Of a stretch of 64,000 bases of DNA, positions 18,917-27,740 are shown one piece after another. How positions within the stretch are numbered: the first letter of the stretch is position 1; each line of letters starts with the position of its first letter. The notes beneath the pieces were generated by a model, which had not been told where the DNA came from, made no database searches, and was given only the letters and a program-made list of their open reading frames with translations. Position numbers and translations under genes: made by a program. Source of the DNA: an uncultured Clostridium sp. (GTDB lineage Bacteria > Bacillota > Clostridia > Lachnospirales > Lachnospiraceae); contig CAMYAO010000010.1 of NCBI GenBank assembly GCA_947253885.1, positions 5,914 to 69,913 of the forward strand. The letters are read 5' to 3'.

Positions 18917-19306
18917 TTGAAGTTGGTTGCAATCAGTATGAAGAATCGATTATTTGCGGACGGAGCAAAGGTATTACTTTCAAAGAGCGGAAATTTTAAT
19001 ACAAAGATAGTTTCTGCAGTACCTTCTCAAAATATGATATTGGATTGTGTGGCATTGCATCCTGAGATTATTCTGTTGGAGATTATTCCTAATGTGGCAG
19101 ACTTATCTTTTAAAGAGAGGTTGGAGGAAATCAGACGCTTGAAAGACCTCTTGCCGGAAGTGAAATTTGCTATGATATGTGATGAAATTGCATATCCGGA
19201 ACTTGCAAAAGCGGTAATGAGGGCAAAACAGGAAAAAAAGATAGATGCGTTTTACTATATGTCGGTTTCCGGTGAATATTTGGCGGCAGATCTGGATACT
19301 ATTTGA
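18917..19306 (+). CDS. Orphan receiver-like protein without output domain
   Basis: 129 residues with the alternating beta/alpha pattern of a CheY-like receiver (KLVAISMKNRLFADGAKVLL..., then PEIILLEIIP where receivers have the phospho-Asp strand). The usual Asp position is Glu in LLEI, and the N-terminal acidic pair is missing, so it is probably not phosphorylated normally. No DNA-binding domain follows. The start is TTG 18917 with AAGGAGG upstream. It may modulate the adjacent sensor complex by binding; this is inference. Confidence 0.55.
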   Translation: MKLVAISMKNRLFADGAKVLLSKSGNFNTKIVSAVPSQNMILDCVALHPEIILLEIIPNVADLSFKERLEEIRRLKDLLPEVKFAMICDEIAYPELAKAVMRAKQEKKIDAFYYMSVSGEYLAADLDTI

Positions 19307-19323
19307 ACAGACAAACAATTTAG

Positions 19324-19376
19324 AAACAGCTAAGAAATCATAGTTTTGACTATTGATGTTTTAGCTGTTTTTTTAT
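19324..19376 (+). terminator. Intrinsic terminator after the sensory cluster
   Basis: AAACAGCTAA (19324-19333) pairs with TTAGCTGTTT (19361-19370), with an inner ATCA-TAGT/ACTA-TTGAT extension, followed by a T run. Confidence 0.85.
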
Positions 19377-19411
19377 TATTTCTTTTCATACAATCGCATA
19401 AAATAAGAGAG

Positions 19412-19430
19412 TTATGTGACAGTGTAACAG
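19412..19430 (+). promoter_or_regulatory. Candidate Crp/Fnr-type operator upstream of asrA
   Basis: TGTGACAGTGTAACA (19415-19429) is a 12-of-15 imperfect palindrome built from TGT-ACA half sites, resembling Crp/Fnr-family operators. It lies about 75 bases before asrA. A loose TTGATA (19448-19453) lies between it and the gene. Confidence 0.35.
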
Positions 19431-19503
19431 AGGAGAGATTCATATTATTGATAAAATTTAAACGATAAAATAATAACAAAGTAGAATGAAAGGAGACGGA
19501 TAA

Positions 19504-20541
19504 ATGGAAAGTATCGAAAGAAAGAAAGTCTGTTATGAGGCGTTCGATGAAGGGCTTGAAAAATTATCGAAGACATTTCGTATTTTTGCGCCTAAGCGAT
19601 TTCCGTTTGAGGGTACCTATTCCGATACAGATGTAATCCGTTATGGGGAGGTATATCATTTTTCCGAGATGGTATGGGATCAGAAATCCGGTTTTTCCGC
19701 AAAAGAAACGATGTTGCCGATCAATCAGGTGCTTTTTTACTTTACGGAGGAAGAATGTAAAGAACCATCTATTGATGAGAGACCGATTTTAGTATTTCTG
19801 CGTTCCTGTGATTTGCACGGGATTAAACGGATCGATCAGATTTATCTGCAAAACGGAACGGATCCGGATTATTATTACAAACGCCTGCGAGACAAAGTTC
19901 ACTTTGTGCTGGTAGGCTGTAAAGAAAGTTTTCGTAACTGTTTTTGTGTCAGTATGGGGAGTAATCAAAGCAGTGAATATGATGCGGCAATCAATCTTCG
20001 TGACGGTTATTTGGAGATAGAGGTCTGTTCCGAAGATCTTCAGGTATTTGATGGGGAACCGTTGGAGACGGAGTTTATTGCAGATCATGTGACAAAAAAT
20101 CAATTTGAGGTAAAGGTACCGGAGAAGATTGATTTTATGAAAATCAAAGATGATGTAATGTGGGAAGAATATAATAGTCGATGTATCGGTTGCGGACGTT
20201 GTAATTATTCCTGCCCTACCTGTACCTGTTTTAATATGCAGGATATTTTCTATAAGCAAAATGAAAATATGGGAGAGCGCAGACGTGTATGGGCATCCTG
20301 CCAAGTGGACGGTTATACCGATATTGCAGGTGGGCATTCGTTCCGGCAGAAGCAGGGAGAGAGAATGCGTTTTAAAACTCTGCATAAGATTCATGATTTT
20401 AAAAAGCGGTTCGGTTATACAATGTGTGTAGGTTGCGGACGCTGTGACGATGTCTGTCCGCAGTATATTTCTTTTTCGGAAGCGATTGAAAAAGTGGGGT
20501 GGGCTATGCAGCCTTATCTGACAACTTCAGAAAATATATAA
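19504..20541 (+). CDS. asrA: Anaerobic sulfite reductase subunit A
   Basis: 345 residues. The N-terminal 220 residues are the AsrA-type domain. The C-terminal part carries two ferredoxin-like clusters, CIGCGRCNYSCPTCTCF and CVGCGRCDDVCPQYI. AsrABC reduces sulfite to sulfide in the cytoplasm using NADH; AsrA passes electrons from AsrB to the siroheme subunit. It is the first gene of a three-gene operon with spacings of 16 and 17 bases. AAAGGAGA precedes the ATG. Confidence 0.93.
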   Translation: MESIERKKVCYEAFDEGLEKLSKTFRIFAPKRFPFEGTYSDTDVIRYGEVYHFSEMVWDQKSGFSAKETMLPINQVLFYFTEEECKEPSIDERPILVFLRSCDLHGIKRIDQIYLQNGTDPDYYYKRLRDKVHFVLVGCKESFRNCFCVSMGSNQSSEYDAAINLRDGYLEIEVCSEDLQVFDGEPLETEFIADHVTKNQFEVKVPEKIDFMKIKDDVMWEEYNSRCIGCGRCNYSCPTCTCFNMQDIFYKQNENMGERRRVWASCQVDGYTDIAGGHSFRQKQGERMRFKTLHKIHDFKKRFGYTMCVGCGRCDDVCPQYISFSEAIEKVGWAMQPYLTTSENI

Positions 20542-20557
20542 GGGGAGGAGATTATTT

Positions 20558-21361
20558 ATGTGTACATGTCAAAATACTTATATACCTTCTGCGGGCAGGT
20601 TGGTTGAAGTAATCAAGCATACTCCTGTTGAATGGACCTTTCGAATCGAGACCCCTTCAGAAGGAGTAAAGCCGGGGCAGTTCTATGAGATTTCATTGCC
20701 AAAATATGGAGAAAGTCCGATTTCTGTATCCGGGATCGGAGACGGAACAATTGATTTTACAATCCGAAATGTGGGCAAGGTAACGGGAGAGTTGTTTTCA
20801 TATCGGATTGGACAGACAATTCGGTTGCGCGGACCGTATGGAAACGGATTTGATATCAATGAGTACAAGGGAAGAGATCTTGCCATCGTAGTAGGAGGAA
20901 GTGCACTGGCACCGGTAAGAGGGATTATAGAATATGTATATGCACATCCGGATGAATTTAAATCATTTCAGTTGATTGCAGGATTTCGTTCGCCGGAGGA
21001 TGTGCTGTTTTCAGCAGATTTGGAAAAATGGAAACAAAAGCTGAATGTATTAGTTACCGTAGACGGTGCTCCGGAGGACTATACGGGACCGGTCGGGCTG
21101 GTTACGAAATATATTCCGGATCTTCCGGTTGAAGATGTTAATCAATATTCTGCAGTAGTGGTCGGACCTCCGATGATGATGAAGTTTACTGTGGCTGAAT
21201 TTTTAAAAAGAGAGATTCCGAAAGAGCATATCTGGGTATCTTATGAAAGAAAGATGCATTGCGGGATAGGAAAATGCGGACATTGTAAGATGGATGACAC
21301 GTATATTTGTACCGACGGTCCTGTATTTACCTATGCATTTGCTGAAAATCTGGCAGACTAG
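20558..21361 (+). CDS. asrB: Anaerobic sulfite reductase subunit B (flavin/NADH)
   Basis: 267 residues with a ferredoxin-reductase fold. The FAD-binding beta barrel has the GPYGNGFDI loop, followed by a nucleotide-binding half (IVVGGSALAPVRGIIEYV) and a C-terminal 2Fe-2S-type Cys cluster CGIGKCGHCKM with a later C. It takes electrons from NADH for AsrA. GGGGAGGAG lies before the ATG. Confidence 0.93.
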   Translation: MCTCQNTYIPSAGRLVEVIKHTPVEWTFRIETPSEGVKPGQFYEISLPKYGESPISVSGIGDGTIDFTIRNVGKVTGELFSYRIGQTIRLRGPYGNGFDINEYKGRDLAIVVGGSALAPVRGIIEYVYAHPDEFKSFQLIAGFRSPEDVLFSADLEKWKQKLNVLVTVDGAPEDYTGPVGLVTKYIPDLPVEDVNQYSAVVVGPPMMMKFTVAEFLKREIPKEHIWVSYERKMHCGIGKCGHCKMDDTYICTDGPVFTYAFAENLAD

Positions 21362-21378
21362 AGGGAGGAAACAGGAAT

Positions 21379-22356
21379 ATGATCAGAGATTTAAATACAA
21401 AGAAGGTCATGAAAAATGCCTTTCGAATTACCAAGCACAAGTATCAGACGGCACTTCGTGTTCGTGTCCCGGGTGGTCTGATCGATCCGGAAAGCCTGAT
21501 TACTGTGGCTGAGATTTCAAAAAAATACGGGAACGGTCAGGTTCATATGACTACAAGGCAGGGGGTTGAGATTATCGGAATTGCAATGGAAGATATGCCG
21601 GCTGTCAATGAGATGATTCAGCCTGTAATCGAAAAGCTTCACATTAATCAGGAGGATATCGGAAGCGGATATCCGGCAGCGGGAACTAGAAATGTGTCCG
21701 CCTGTATCGGAAATAAGGTCTGTCCTAAGGCACAGTATAATACAACTGAATTTGCAAAGCGAATCGAGAAGGTAATTTTCCCGAATGATCTGCATGTAAA
21801 GGTGGCGTTGACAGGATGCCCGAATGATTGTATTAGGGCAAGAATGCACGACTTCGGAATTGTCGGAACCTGTCTGCCGGAATATCATATGGAACGTTGT
21901 GTAACTTGTCTGGCATGTGTAAAAAAGTGTAAGAAAATATCAGTAGGAGCATTATCGGCAGAGAATAATAAGATTGTAAGAAATGAGGAAAAATGTATCG
22001 GTTGCGGAGAATGTGTTATCAATTGTCCGATGTCTGCGTGGACCAGAAGTCCTAAAAAATATTACAAGCTTATGATTATGGGAAGAACCGGAAAAAAGAA
22101 TCCACGTATGGCAATTGACTGGCTCCGTTGGATAGATGAGGACAGTATTGTAAAGATCATTGAAAATACCTATGCTTACGCAAAAGAATACATTGCAAAA
22201 GATGCACCGAATGGAAAAGAGCATATTGGCTATATTGTAGATCGAACCGGATTTTTGACATTTCGGGAGTGGGCATTAAAGGGAGTGGAGCTGCCTCCGG
22301 AGACTGTCGAAAATCAGCAAATGTACTGGCAAGGGGTACGTTATGATACAAATTAG
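21379..22356 (+). CDS. asrC: Anaerobic sulfite reductase subunit C (siroheme)
   Basis: 325 residues. The siroheme/4Fe-4S binding cysteines appear as CIGNKVCPKAQY and TGCPNDCIRARMHDFG, and an inserted ferredoxin domain carries CVTCLACVKKC and CIGCGECVINCP. This is the catalytic subunit that reduces sulfite by six electrons to sulfide. Together with the next channel gene it forms a dissimilatory or detoxifying sulfite module; sulfide could also feed the MetY enzyme encoded at 46.9 kb. Confidence 0.93.
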   Translation: MIRDLNTKKVMKNAFRITKHKYQTALRVRVPGGLIDPESLITVAEISKKYGNGQVHMTTRQGVEIIGIAMEDMPAVNEMIQPVIEKLHINQEDIGSGYPAAGTRNVSACIGNKVCPKAQYNTTEFAKRIEKVIFPNDLHVKVALTGCPNDCIRARMHDFGIVGTCLPEYHMERCVTCLACVKKCKKISVGALSAENNKIVRNEEKCIGCGECVINCPMSAWTRSPKKYYKLMIMGRTGKKNPRMAIDWLRWIDEDSIVKIIENTYAYAKEYIAKDAPNGKEHIGYIVDRTGFLTFREWALKGVELPPETVENQQMYWQGVRYDTN

Positions 22357-22393
22357 AAGCGTGAATCAGTAATAGAAAGAGAGTAATAGAAGA

Positions 22394-23167
22394 ATGTATA
22401 ATGAAATGTTAGATAAAGTAAGCGGTGCTGCAAAGAAAAAAATAGGGGTATTGCAGGAGAGTATATGGAAATATCTTGTGAGCTCTTCCTTTGCGGGTGC
22501 CTATATCGGTATCGGAATCTTATTGATTTTCAGTATAGGGGGCTATATGGCCGGCGCTCCGTCCACTAAAATATTAATGGGTGTTGCATTTGCAATTGCA
22601 CTGTCACTGGTTATTTTTACGGGAACGGATTTGTTTACGGGAAATACTTTTGTCATGACAGTCGGAAGTTTGACCAAAGCAACCAAATGGTCGGATACAG
22701 TAAAGATATGGATTGCTTCCTATGCGGGGAATCTGATTGGAGCTATTATTTTAAGTATTATTTTTGTAAACAGCGGATTGGTTGACCAAGGTCCGGTTAT
22801 GGAGTTTTTTCAGACAGCGGCGGTTGCAAAGGCAAGTGGAAGCTTTCTTGCATTGTTCTGCAGGGGAATCTTGTGTAATCTTCTGGTCTGCCTGGCAGTT
22901 ATGATCGGGTTCAGAACAACAGATGATACCGCAAAGCTGCTGATTACATTTATGTGTTTATTTGCTTTTATTACAAGCGGATTTGAGCACAGCATCGCAA
23001 ATATGACAGTATACGGTGTATCTTTACTGGCACCTCATATAGAAGGAGTAACGGTTGCGCAGGCATTGCACAATCTGATTCCGGTCACATTGGGAAATAT
23101 GGTCGGAGGAGGACTGATCTTAGGAGGAGGAGCCTATGTTTTAAGGAATAAAGAATATCTGAAATAA
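22394..23167 (+). CDS. Formate/nitrite-family channel, probably hydrosulfide exporter
   Basis: 257 residues with six hydrophobic segments and FNT-type motifs (IGIGILLIFSIGG, GTDLFTGNT, ANMTVYG, GNMVGGGLILGG). A characterised FNT protein encoded with asrABC in Clostridioides difficile conducts HS-. Position 38 bases after asrC suggests the same role here: releasing toxic sulfide from the cytoplasm. Formate or nitrite transport cannot be excluded from sequence alone. Confidence 0.85.
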   Translation: MYNEMLDKVSGAAKKKIGVLQESIWKYLVSSSFAGAYIGIGILLIFSIGGYMAGAPSTKILMGVAFAIALSLVIFTGTDLFTGNTFVMTVGSLTKATKWSDTVKIWIASYAGNLIGAIILSIIFVNSGLVDQGPVMEFFQTAAVAKASGSFLALFCRGILCNLLVCLAVMIGFRTTDDTAKLLITFMCLFAFITSGFEHSIANMTVYGVSLLAPHIEGVTVAQALHNLIPVTLGNMVGGGLILGGGAYVLRNKEYLK

Positions 23168-23173
23168 TTGAAG

Positions 23174-23216
23174 AGAAGAAAAGACGGGGGAGAACTTGTC
23201 TTTTCTTCTTTTTTTG
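23174..23216 (+). terminator. Intrinsic terminator after the asr operon
   Basis: A 12-bp stem AGAAGAAAAGAC/GTCTTTTCTTCT (23174-23185/23198-23209) is followed by a T tract. Confidence 0.88.
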
Positions 23217-23518
23217 CCGGAAACGAAAAGATAGAATTCCTATGAGAATCCTTTTGGAAATACTTGCTAGAGAAAGGCGACTTTGTTATGCTTGTAACAA
23301 ATAGAAAATAGGAAGAGTGAGCAGTTATGAGAGCCAAGACAGGAAACGGATACTATATATCAGGAAAATCAGAGTGTTAAGCTGGAAAAGTTCCAAATAT
23401 ATGTTTGCTTTGTATGATATAAGAAGTAACAGTGTCTATTATTGTGTCGTAGATATTTTGCTGCAAAAGAGGTAAAATAAGTACGATATTGTATTAGAAA
23501 AAGGAGAATCGTATCTAT
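23217..23518 (+). promoter_or_regulatory. Intergenic region with promoter-like element
   Basis: About 300 bases without a convincing gene. TTGCTA (23264-23269), a 17-base spacer and TATGCT (23287-23292) form a plausible sigma-A promoter for the DUF1304/AEC transporter genes. A 17-codon frame from 23326 has no clear ribosome site and is not called. Confidence 0.35.
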
Positions 23519-23879
23519 ATGAATATAGTGATAAAAATATTAGGAACCTTAGTTGCACTGGAGTTTTTTTATATTATGTATCTGGAGACCTTTGCAACCG
23601 ATTCCGAAAAAACAGTAAAGGTATTTCAGATGTTAAAGGAAGAGTTGGAACGACCGTCAGTAAAAAGTATTGTTTAAAAATCAGGGTATCTATAATGGTT
23701 TGCTTTCTGTTTTGATTTTATTGTCTGTTTTTGTTTTTGCAAGCAAGACAGCAGTACTCTGCTTAATGGGATATATTATTTTGGTAGCGCTTTATGAGAG
23801 TATTACAAGTAATCCGAAAATTATATGGATGCAGGGCGGATTGACAATTTTAACACTGATTGCGGGTTTTATTTTTTAA
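23519..23879 (+). pseudogene. DUF1304 small membrane protein, interrupted by one-base frameshift
   Basis: The N-terminal half (ATG 23519, AAAAGGAGA upstream; LVALEFFYIMYLETFA) and the C-terminal half (FKNQGIYNGLLSVLILLSVF) match the start and middle of the roughly 120-residue DUF1304 membrane family. They lie in different frames. Removing one A from the A5 run at 23662-23666 gives a continuous VKVLFKNQG junction, exactly the family pattern. Function of DUF1304 is not established. It may be a real lesion, a slippage variant or a consensus error. Confidence 0.75.
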
Positions 23880-23901
23880 ATAAATACATAGGGGAAGCTA
23901 T

Positions 23902-24837
23902 ATGAAAGCCATAGGAATTTTATTGCCTGTTTTTATAATGATGTTTTTAGGAGGATTGTCTCGAAAAAAACAATGGATCAGCGTGGAACAAAAAGAGGGT
24001 GCGAAGAAAATCGTATTTCGCATTTTGTTTCCGGCGTTGATTTTTCATGTAATTTTCACTTCGGATCTGGCTGCAAATTTTGTTCATCAGATTCTGTATC
24101 TGGACATTGCATGGCTAATTATTTTTATGATAGGGAAACGTCTGTCCGGTCGGATTGCAGAACCTTATAGGACGATTGCACCGTATCTGCTGATGACCTG
24201 CGAAGGTGGAAATGTCGCACTTCCGCTTTATATTACGATAGCAGGTGCTGCTTATGCGATTCATATTGTAACCTTTGATGTGGCGGGAATTATTATAAAT
24301 TTCGGAATAGTTCCGATTCTGGTAGCAAGGGAATCCTCCTCTGCCACATCCGTAAAAGGTTTATTAAAAAATATTATTACAAATTCATTTGTGATCGCTG
24401 TAGTTGTCGGACTGATATTAAATTTAACCGGATTGTACGGATGGCTTGTCGCTTCTTCTTTCAGAAGTGTTTACACCAATACAATGACAATGATCCTGGC
24501 ACCGATTACGGGAATAATTTTGTTTACACTGGGTTATGATTTCAAGATAGAATTAAAAACTCTCTCTGCACTTTTACGTTTGACAGTAATTCGGTTGCTT
24601 GGCTGCGTGCTGATTATAGCAGGATTTTTTCTGATATTTCCCGGGAAAATGTCAGACTGTTATTTTCGTACGGCAGTTTTGCTGTACTTCATGTGCCCGA
24701 CAGGTTTTCCGGTGCCGCTTCAGCTGACACCTTTGTGCAAGGAAGAGGGGCAGGAGCAATTTATGTCGGCATTTATTTCACTTTATATGATAATTGCAAT
24801 GATTGCATATGTAGTTTTGATTTTATATCAACCTTAA
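23902..24837 (+). CDS. AEC-family (auxin efflux carrier-like) transporter
   Basis: 311 residues with about ten hydrophobic helices in two five-helix halves, typical of AEC/BASS-like carriers. Conserved-type features include an N-terminal LPVFIMMFLGGLSRKK and helix breaks near VALPLYI and CPTGFPVPLQL. Bacterial members move organic acids such as malate or lactate, or auxin-like compounds. The FMN-dependent 2-hydroxyacid dehydrogenase-like gene 17 bases downstream suggests a shared organic-acid substrate; this is inference. Confidence 0.8.
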   Translation: MKAIGILLPVFIMMFLGGLSRKKQWISVEQKEGAKKIVFRILFPALIFHVIFTSDLAANFVHQILYLDIAWLIIFMIGKRLSGRIAEPYRTIAPYLLMTCEGGNVALPLYITIAGAAYAIHIVTFDVAGIIINFGIVPILVARESSSATSVKGLLKNIITNSFVIAVVVGLILNLTGLYGWLVASSFRSVYTNTMTMILAPITGIILFTLGYDFKIELKTLSALLRLTVIRLLGCVLIIAGFFLIFPGKMSDCYFRTAVLLYFMCPTGFPVPLQLTPLCKEEGQEQFMSAFISLYMIIAMIAYVVLILYQP

Positions 24838-24854
24838 ATACGAGGAGTAATAAA

Positions 24855-25808
24855 ATGAAAAAAGAACCATCGGATATTCAAACAATCTGGCCGGGACCGA
24901 AAGGACTGATTCCGGTCACAAGCGGAAAAGCGGAAGATGCCAATGTGCATAATCGTGCTTATCTGGATCAGATTTTAGTAGAAATGAGAGTAATTGATGC
25001 AGTAGAGCCGGATCTGACCACTCGAATTTTCGGAAGATCATATGATCTTCCGATTATGATGCCTGCGTTCTCTCATTTAAATAAAGTAGGGAAAAACGGG
25101 AATCTGCCGATGCAGGAATATGCAAAAGCGGCAAAACAACTTCGAATTCTGAACTGGGTGGGAATGGAGCCGGATAAAGAATTCAGACAGATAGCGGCAA
25201 TCGGAGCGGATACGGTTCGTATCATAAAGCCGTTTGCCGATCATGAAGAAATAAAGAGGCAGATCTCTGTGGCAGAGGAGTGCAATGCAGTTGCAATAGG
25301 AATTGATATTGATCATGTTCCGGGAAATAACGGACGTTATGATGTGGTGGACGGCTACCCTATGGGGGCGGTGATGTCAGAGGATCTGAAAGCCTATGCA
25401 GAATCTTGTACAGTTCCGTTTATTGCAAAGGGCGTATTGTCGTTACAGGATGCACTGAAGGCAAAAGAAGCGGGATGCAAGGGAATTGTAGTTTCCCACC
25501 ACCATGGAAGGATTCCGTTCGGGGTTCCGCCGGTATTGATTTTGCCTGAAATAAAAAAGGCATTGAAAGGAACGGAAATGACCATATTTTGTGATTGCGG
25601 GATCGATGACGGATATGATGCGTATAAAGCTCTTGCACTGGGAGCGGATGCGGTATCGGTCGGTCGAGGCATTCTAGCACCTTTGCTGAAAAGCGGATCG
25701 GAAGGTGTGATGGAAAAGATACAGAAAATGAAAGAAGAACTGTCGGAGTTGATGATGTATACCGGAGTTAAGGATACAACAGATTTTGACAGCAGTGTAT
25801 TACATTAG
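24855..25808 (+). CDS. FMN-dependent alpha-hydroxyacid dehydrogenase-like protein
   Basis: 317 residues, TIM-barrel FMN dehydrogenase family (lactate oxidase/glycolate oxidase type), with IGIDIDHVPG, FIAKGVLSLQDALKAKEAG and phosphate-loop GADAVSVGRGILAP. The usual catalytic signature SNHGGRQ reads SHHHGR here, so chemistry or specificity may differ. The start is ATG 24855 with GAGGAG upstream; an open extension to 24693 overlaps the transporter and is not used. It is likely coupled with the AEC transporter for oxidation of an imported 2-hydroxyacid (inference). Confidence 0.82.
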   Translation: MKKEPSDIQTIWPGPKGLIPVTSGKAEDANVHNRAYLDQILVEMRVIDAVEPDLTTRIFGRSYDLPIMMPAFSHLNKVGKNGNLPMQEYAKAAKQLRILNWVGMEPDKEFRQIAAIGADTVRIIKPFADHEEIKRQISVAEECNAVAIGIDIDHVPGNNGRYDVVDGYPMGAVMSEDLKAYAESCTVPFIAKGVLSLQDALKAKEAGCKGIVVSHHHGRIPFGVPPVLILPEIKKALKGTEMTIFCDCGIDDGYDAYKALALGADAVSVGRGILAPLLKSGSEGVMEKIQKMKEELSELMMYTGVKDTTDFDSSVLH

Positions 25809-25825
25809 AAAGAAGTGTTTCAATT

Positions 25826-26479
25826 ATGAAGATACAGGCAGTGTTGTTTGATTTGGATGGAACGGTTTTGGATACAATCGGTGATCTTACCGACAGTCTT
25901 AACGGCGCATTAGAGGAGTTTTCTTTACCGCCGCATTCTGAAAAGGAGGTAGAGAGTCTGGTTGGAAACGGAATACGGAATTTAGTAAAAAGAGCGGCTC
26001 CGGATCGTTCTAAAGAAGAGCTGGAACAGGTATATCAAAGCTTTATGAAGCGTTATAGGAAACACTTGACTGACCGGACAAGACCTTACCGCGGGATAGA
26101 GGTTTTGTTAAAGAAATTAAAACAACAGGGCTATAAACTGGGAGTGATTTCCAATAAAAAAGAGGAATTGGTACAGCGTCTGTGCGAAACTTTCTATCCG
26201 AATCTATTTGATCTGGTTATGGGAGAGACAGAAGGAATCCCTCGAAAGCCGGATAAGGCAATGATGGTTTATGCATTACAGCAAATGGAGATCAGCCGGG
26301 AAGAGGTTATCTATATCGGAGATTCGGAGACGGACAGAGAGGCTGCTATGAATGCACAGATTCCCTGTGTGCTGGTAGCCTGGGGATTTCGGAAGAGACC
26401 TGCCATAGATAAGATGAAGAGTGAATATACCGTAGATACTCCGGAGGAAATAGCAGAGCTTTTAAAACAGCTCGAATAG
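25826..26479 (+). CDS. HAD phosphatase, phosphoglycolate phosphatase/PpaX-like
   Basis: 217 residues. HAD motif I FDLDGTVLDT holds the nucleophile and acid Asp (about D9/D11), motif II VISNKKE, and motifs III/IV are K (RKPDK) and GDSETDREAA. The helical cap near 15-90 is of the C1 subclass found in Gph and PpaX. Likely substrates are small phosphates such as phosphoglycolate or pyrophosphate; not determinable further. Confidence 0.85.
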   Translation: MKIQAVLFDLDGTVLDTIGDLTDSLNGALEEFSLPPHSEKEVESLVGNGIRNLVKRAAPDRSKEELEQVYQSFMKRYRKHLTDRTRPYRGIEVLLKKLKQQGYKLGVISNKKEELVQRLCETFYPNLFDLVMGETEGIPRKPDKAMMVYALQQMEISREEVIYIGDSETDREAAMNAQIPCVLVAWGFRKRPAIDKMKSEYTVDTPEEIAELLKQLE

Positions 26480-26494
26480 AAAGAAGTGATCAGA

Positions 26495-27247
26495 ATGAAT
26501 CGAAAGCGATTTATCTATAATCTGGTTGAGTGGAGAAACAAGAAAACAGTTTGGAATATTTTATACAATCTTGTAATGCTGACAGTAATCATAATAAGTT
26601 TGATTCCATTGGTATTAAAAAAAGACCGACCTGTTTTTGCGACAATCGATCATATGACTGTTATATTTTTTATCATAGATTATCTGCTCAGATGGTATTC
26701 GGCAGAATGTAAATTCGGAAAAAAGGGGATAAAGTCGTTTTTGAGATATCCGCTGACACCTCTGGCACTGATTGATCTGATCTCTATTCTGCCGTCCTTT
26801 CTGGAAATCAGCGCGGTGTTTAAGGTACTTCGATTTTTTCGCCTGCTCAATGTGATTCGAACAATTCGGATTTTCAGAGTTTTGAAAATCGCAAGATACT
26901 CCAGTTCGGTCGGGATTGTAAGACAGGTAATCCGACGTTCCAGAGCACCGTTATTGTCCGTTACGACATTTGCAGTCGGATATATTTTTGTTTGTGCGGT
27001 AATTATTTTTAATGTGGAGCCACAGACATTTCATACTTTTTTTGATGCAATCTATTGGGCAACAGTTTCATTTACAACGGTGGGATACGGAGATCTGTAT
27101 CCGGTAACAATGATCGGAAGAACGATTGCCATGATTTCATCCTTTTTCGGAATAGCGATTGTAGCACTGCCCGCGGGAATTATTACAGCGGGTTATATGT
27201 CTATTTTGACAGAGGAAAAAGAGAAACAGCATGAAGATATAGAATAA
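26495..27247 (+). CDS. Voltage-gated-type potassium channel (6TM)
   Basis: 250 residues. An S1-S4 block includes an Arg-rich S4-like helix (FKVLRFFRLLNVIRTIRIFRV), then S5, the pore loop TVSFTTVGYGDLYP with the K+ selectivity filter TVGYGD, and S6. This is the canonical voltage-gated ion-channel superfamily layout without a large cytosolic regulatory domain. ATG 26495 is preferred over GTG 26486 for ribosome-site spacing. Role: K+ permeation linked to membrane potential. Confidence 0.9.
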   Translation: MNRKRFIYNLVEWRNKKTVWNILYNLVMLTVIIISLIPLVLKKDRPVFATIDHMTVIFFIIDYLLRWYSAECKFGKKGIKSFLRYPLTPLALIDLISILPSFLEISAVFKVLRFFRLLNVIRTIRIFRVLKIARYSSSVGIVRQVIRRSRAPLLSVTTFAVGYIFVCAVIIFNVEPQTFHTFFDAIYWATVSFTTVGYGDLYPVTMIGRTIAMISSFFGIAIVALPAGIITAGYMSILTEEKEKQHEDIE

Positions 27248-27262
27248 AACAGGAAGATTATA

Positions 27263-27733
27263 ATGAAGAAAACAAATGCAATGCGTATCCTGGATCAATC
27301 CGGGGTGGCATATCAAATACATGAATTTCAAACAGATTGTGCGTTGAGCGGAGTGGAAGTTGCAAGATTATTAGGAGAAGAGGAAGCAAGTGTATTTAAG
27401 ACACTGGTAACGGTAGGAAAGTCGAAAGCACACTATGTTTTTATGATTCCGGTGGCGGAAGAATTGGATTTAAAAAAGGCGGCTGCCTGTGTGAAGGAAA
27501 AAAATATAGAAATGGTCAAGAGTAAGGAACTCCTGGGACTGACCGGATATATACATGGAGGTTGTTCTCCGGTCGGAATGAAAAAAACATTTCCGATCAC
27601 GATAGACAGTTCTGCAGATAAATTGGAGCATATATTTTTTAGCGGCGGAAAGATCGGAATGCAGGTAGAGTTGGACTGGAAAGAAGTTGAAAAGGTGTTT
27701 TCCTATCAATTGGCAGAGATTTGTGTAAAGTAG
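27263..27733 (+). CDS. ybaK: YbaK/EbsC-type Cys-tRNA(Pro) deacylase
   Basis: 156 residues matching the YbaK fold across its full length (MRILDQSGVAYQIHEF, VFKTLVTVGKSKAHYVFMIPV, GGCSPVGMKKTFP near 108-120). YbaK clears Cys wrongly attached to tRNA-Pro. Length and key motifs are normal, and it follows the channel gene by 15 bases. Confidence 0.9.
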   Translation: MKKTNAMRILDQSGVAYQIHEFQTDCALSGVEVARLLGEEEASVFKTLVTVGKSKAHYVFMIPVAEELDLKKAAACVKEKNIEMVKSKELLGLTGYIHGGCSPVGMKKTFPITIDSSADKLEHIFFSGGKIGMQVELDWKEVEKVFSYQLAEICVK

Positions 27734-27740
27734 GTTACAA

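Noticed and set aside
24693..24854. N-terminal extension of the FMN dehydrogenase
   Set aside because: It lies inside the AEC transporter coding region; GAGGAG and ATG 24855 give the family-consistent start.
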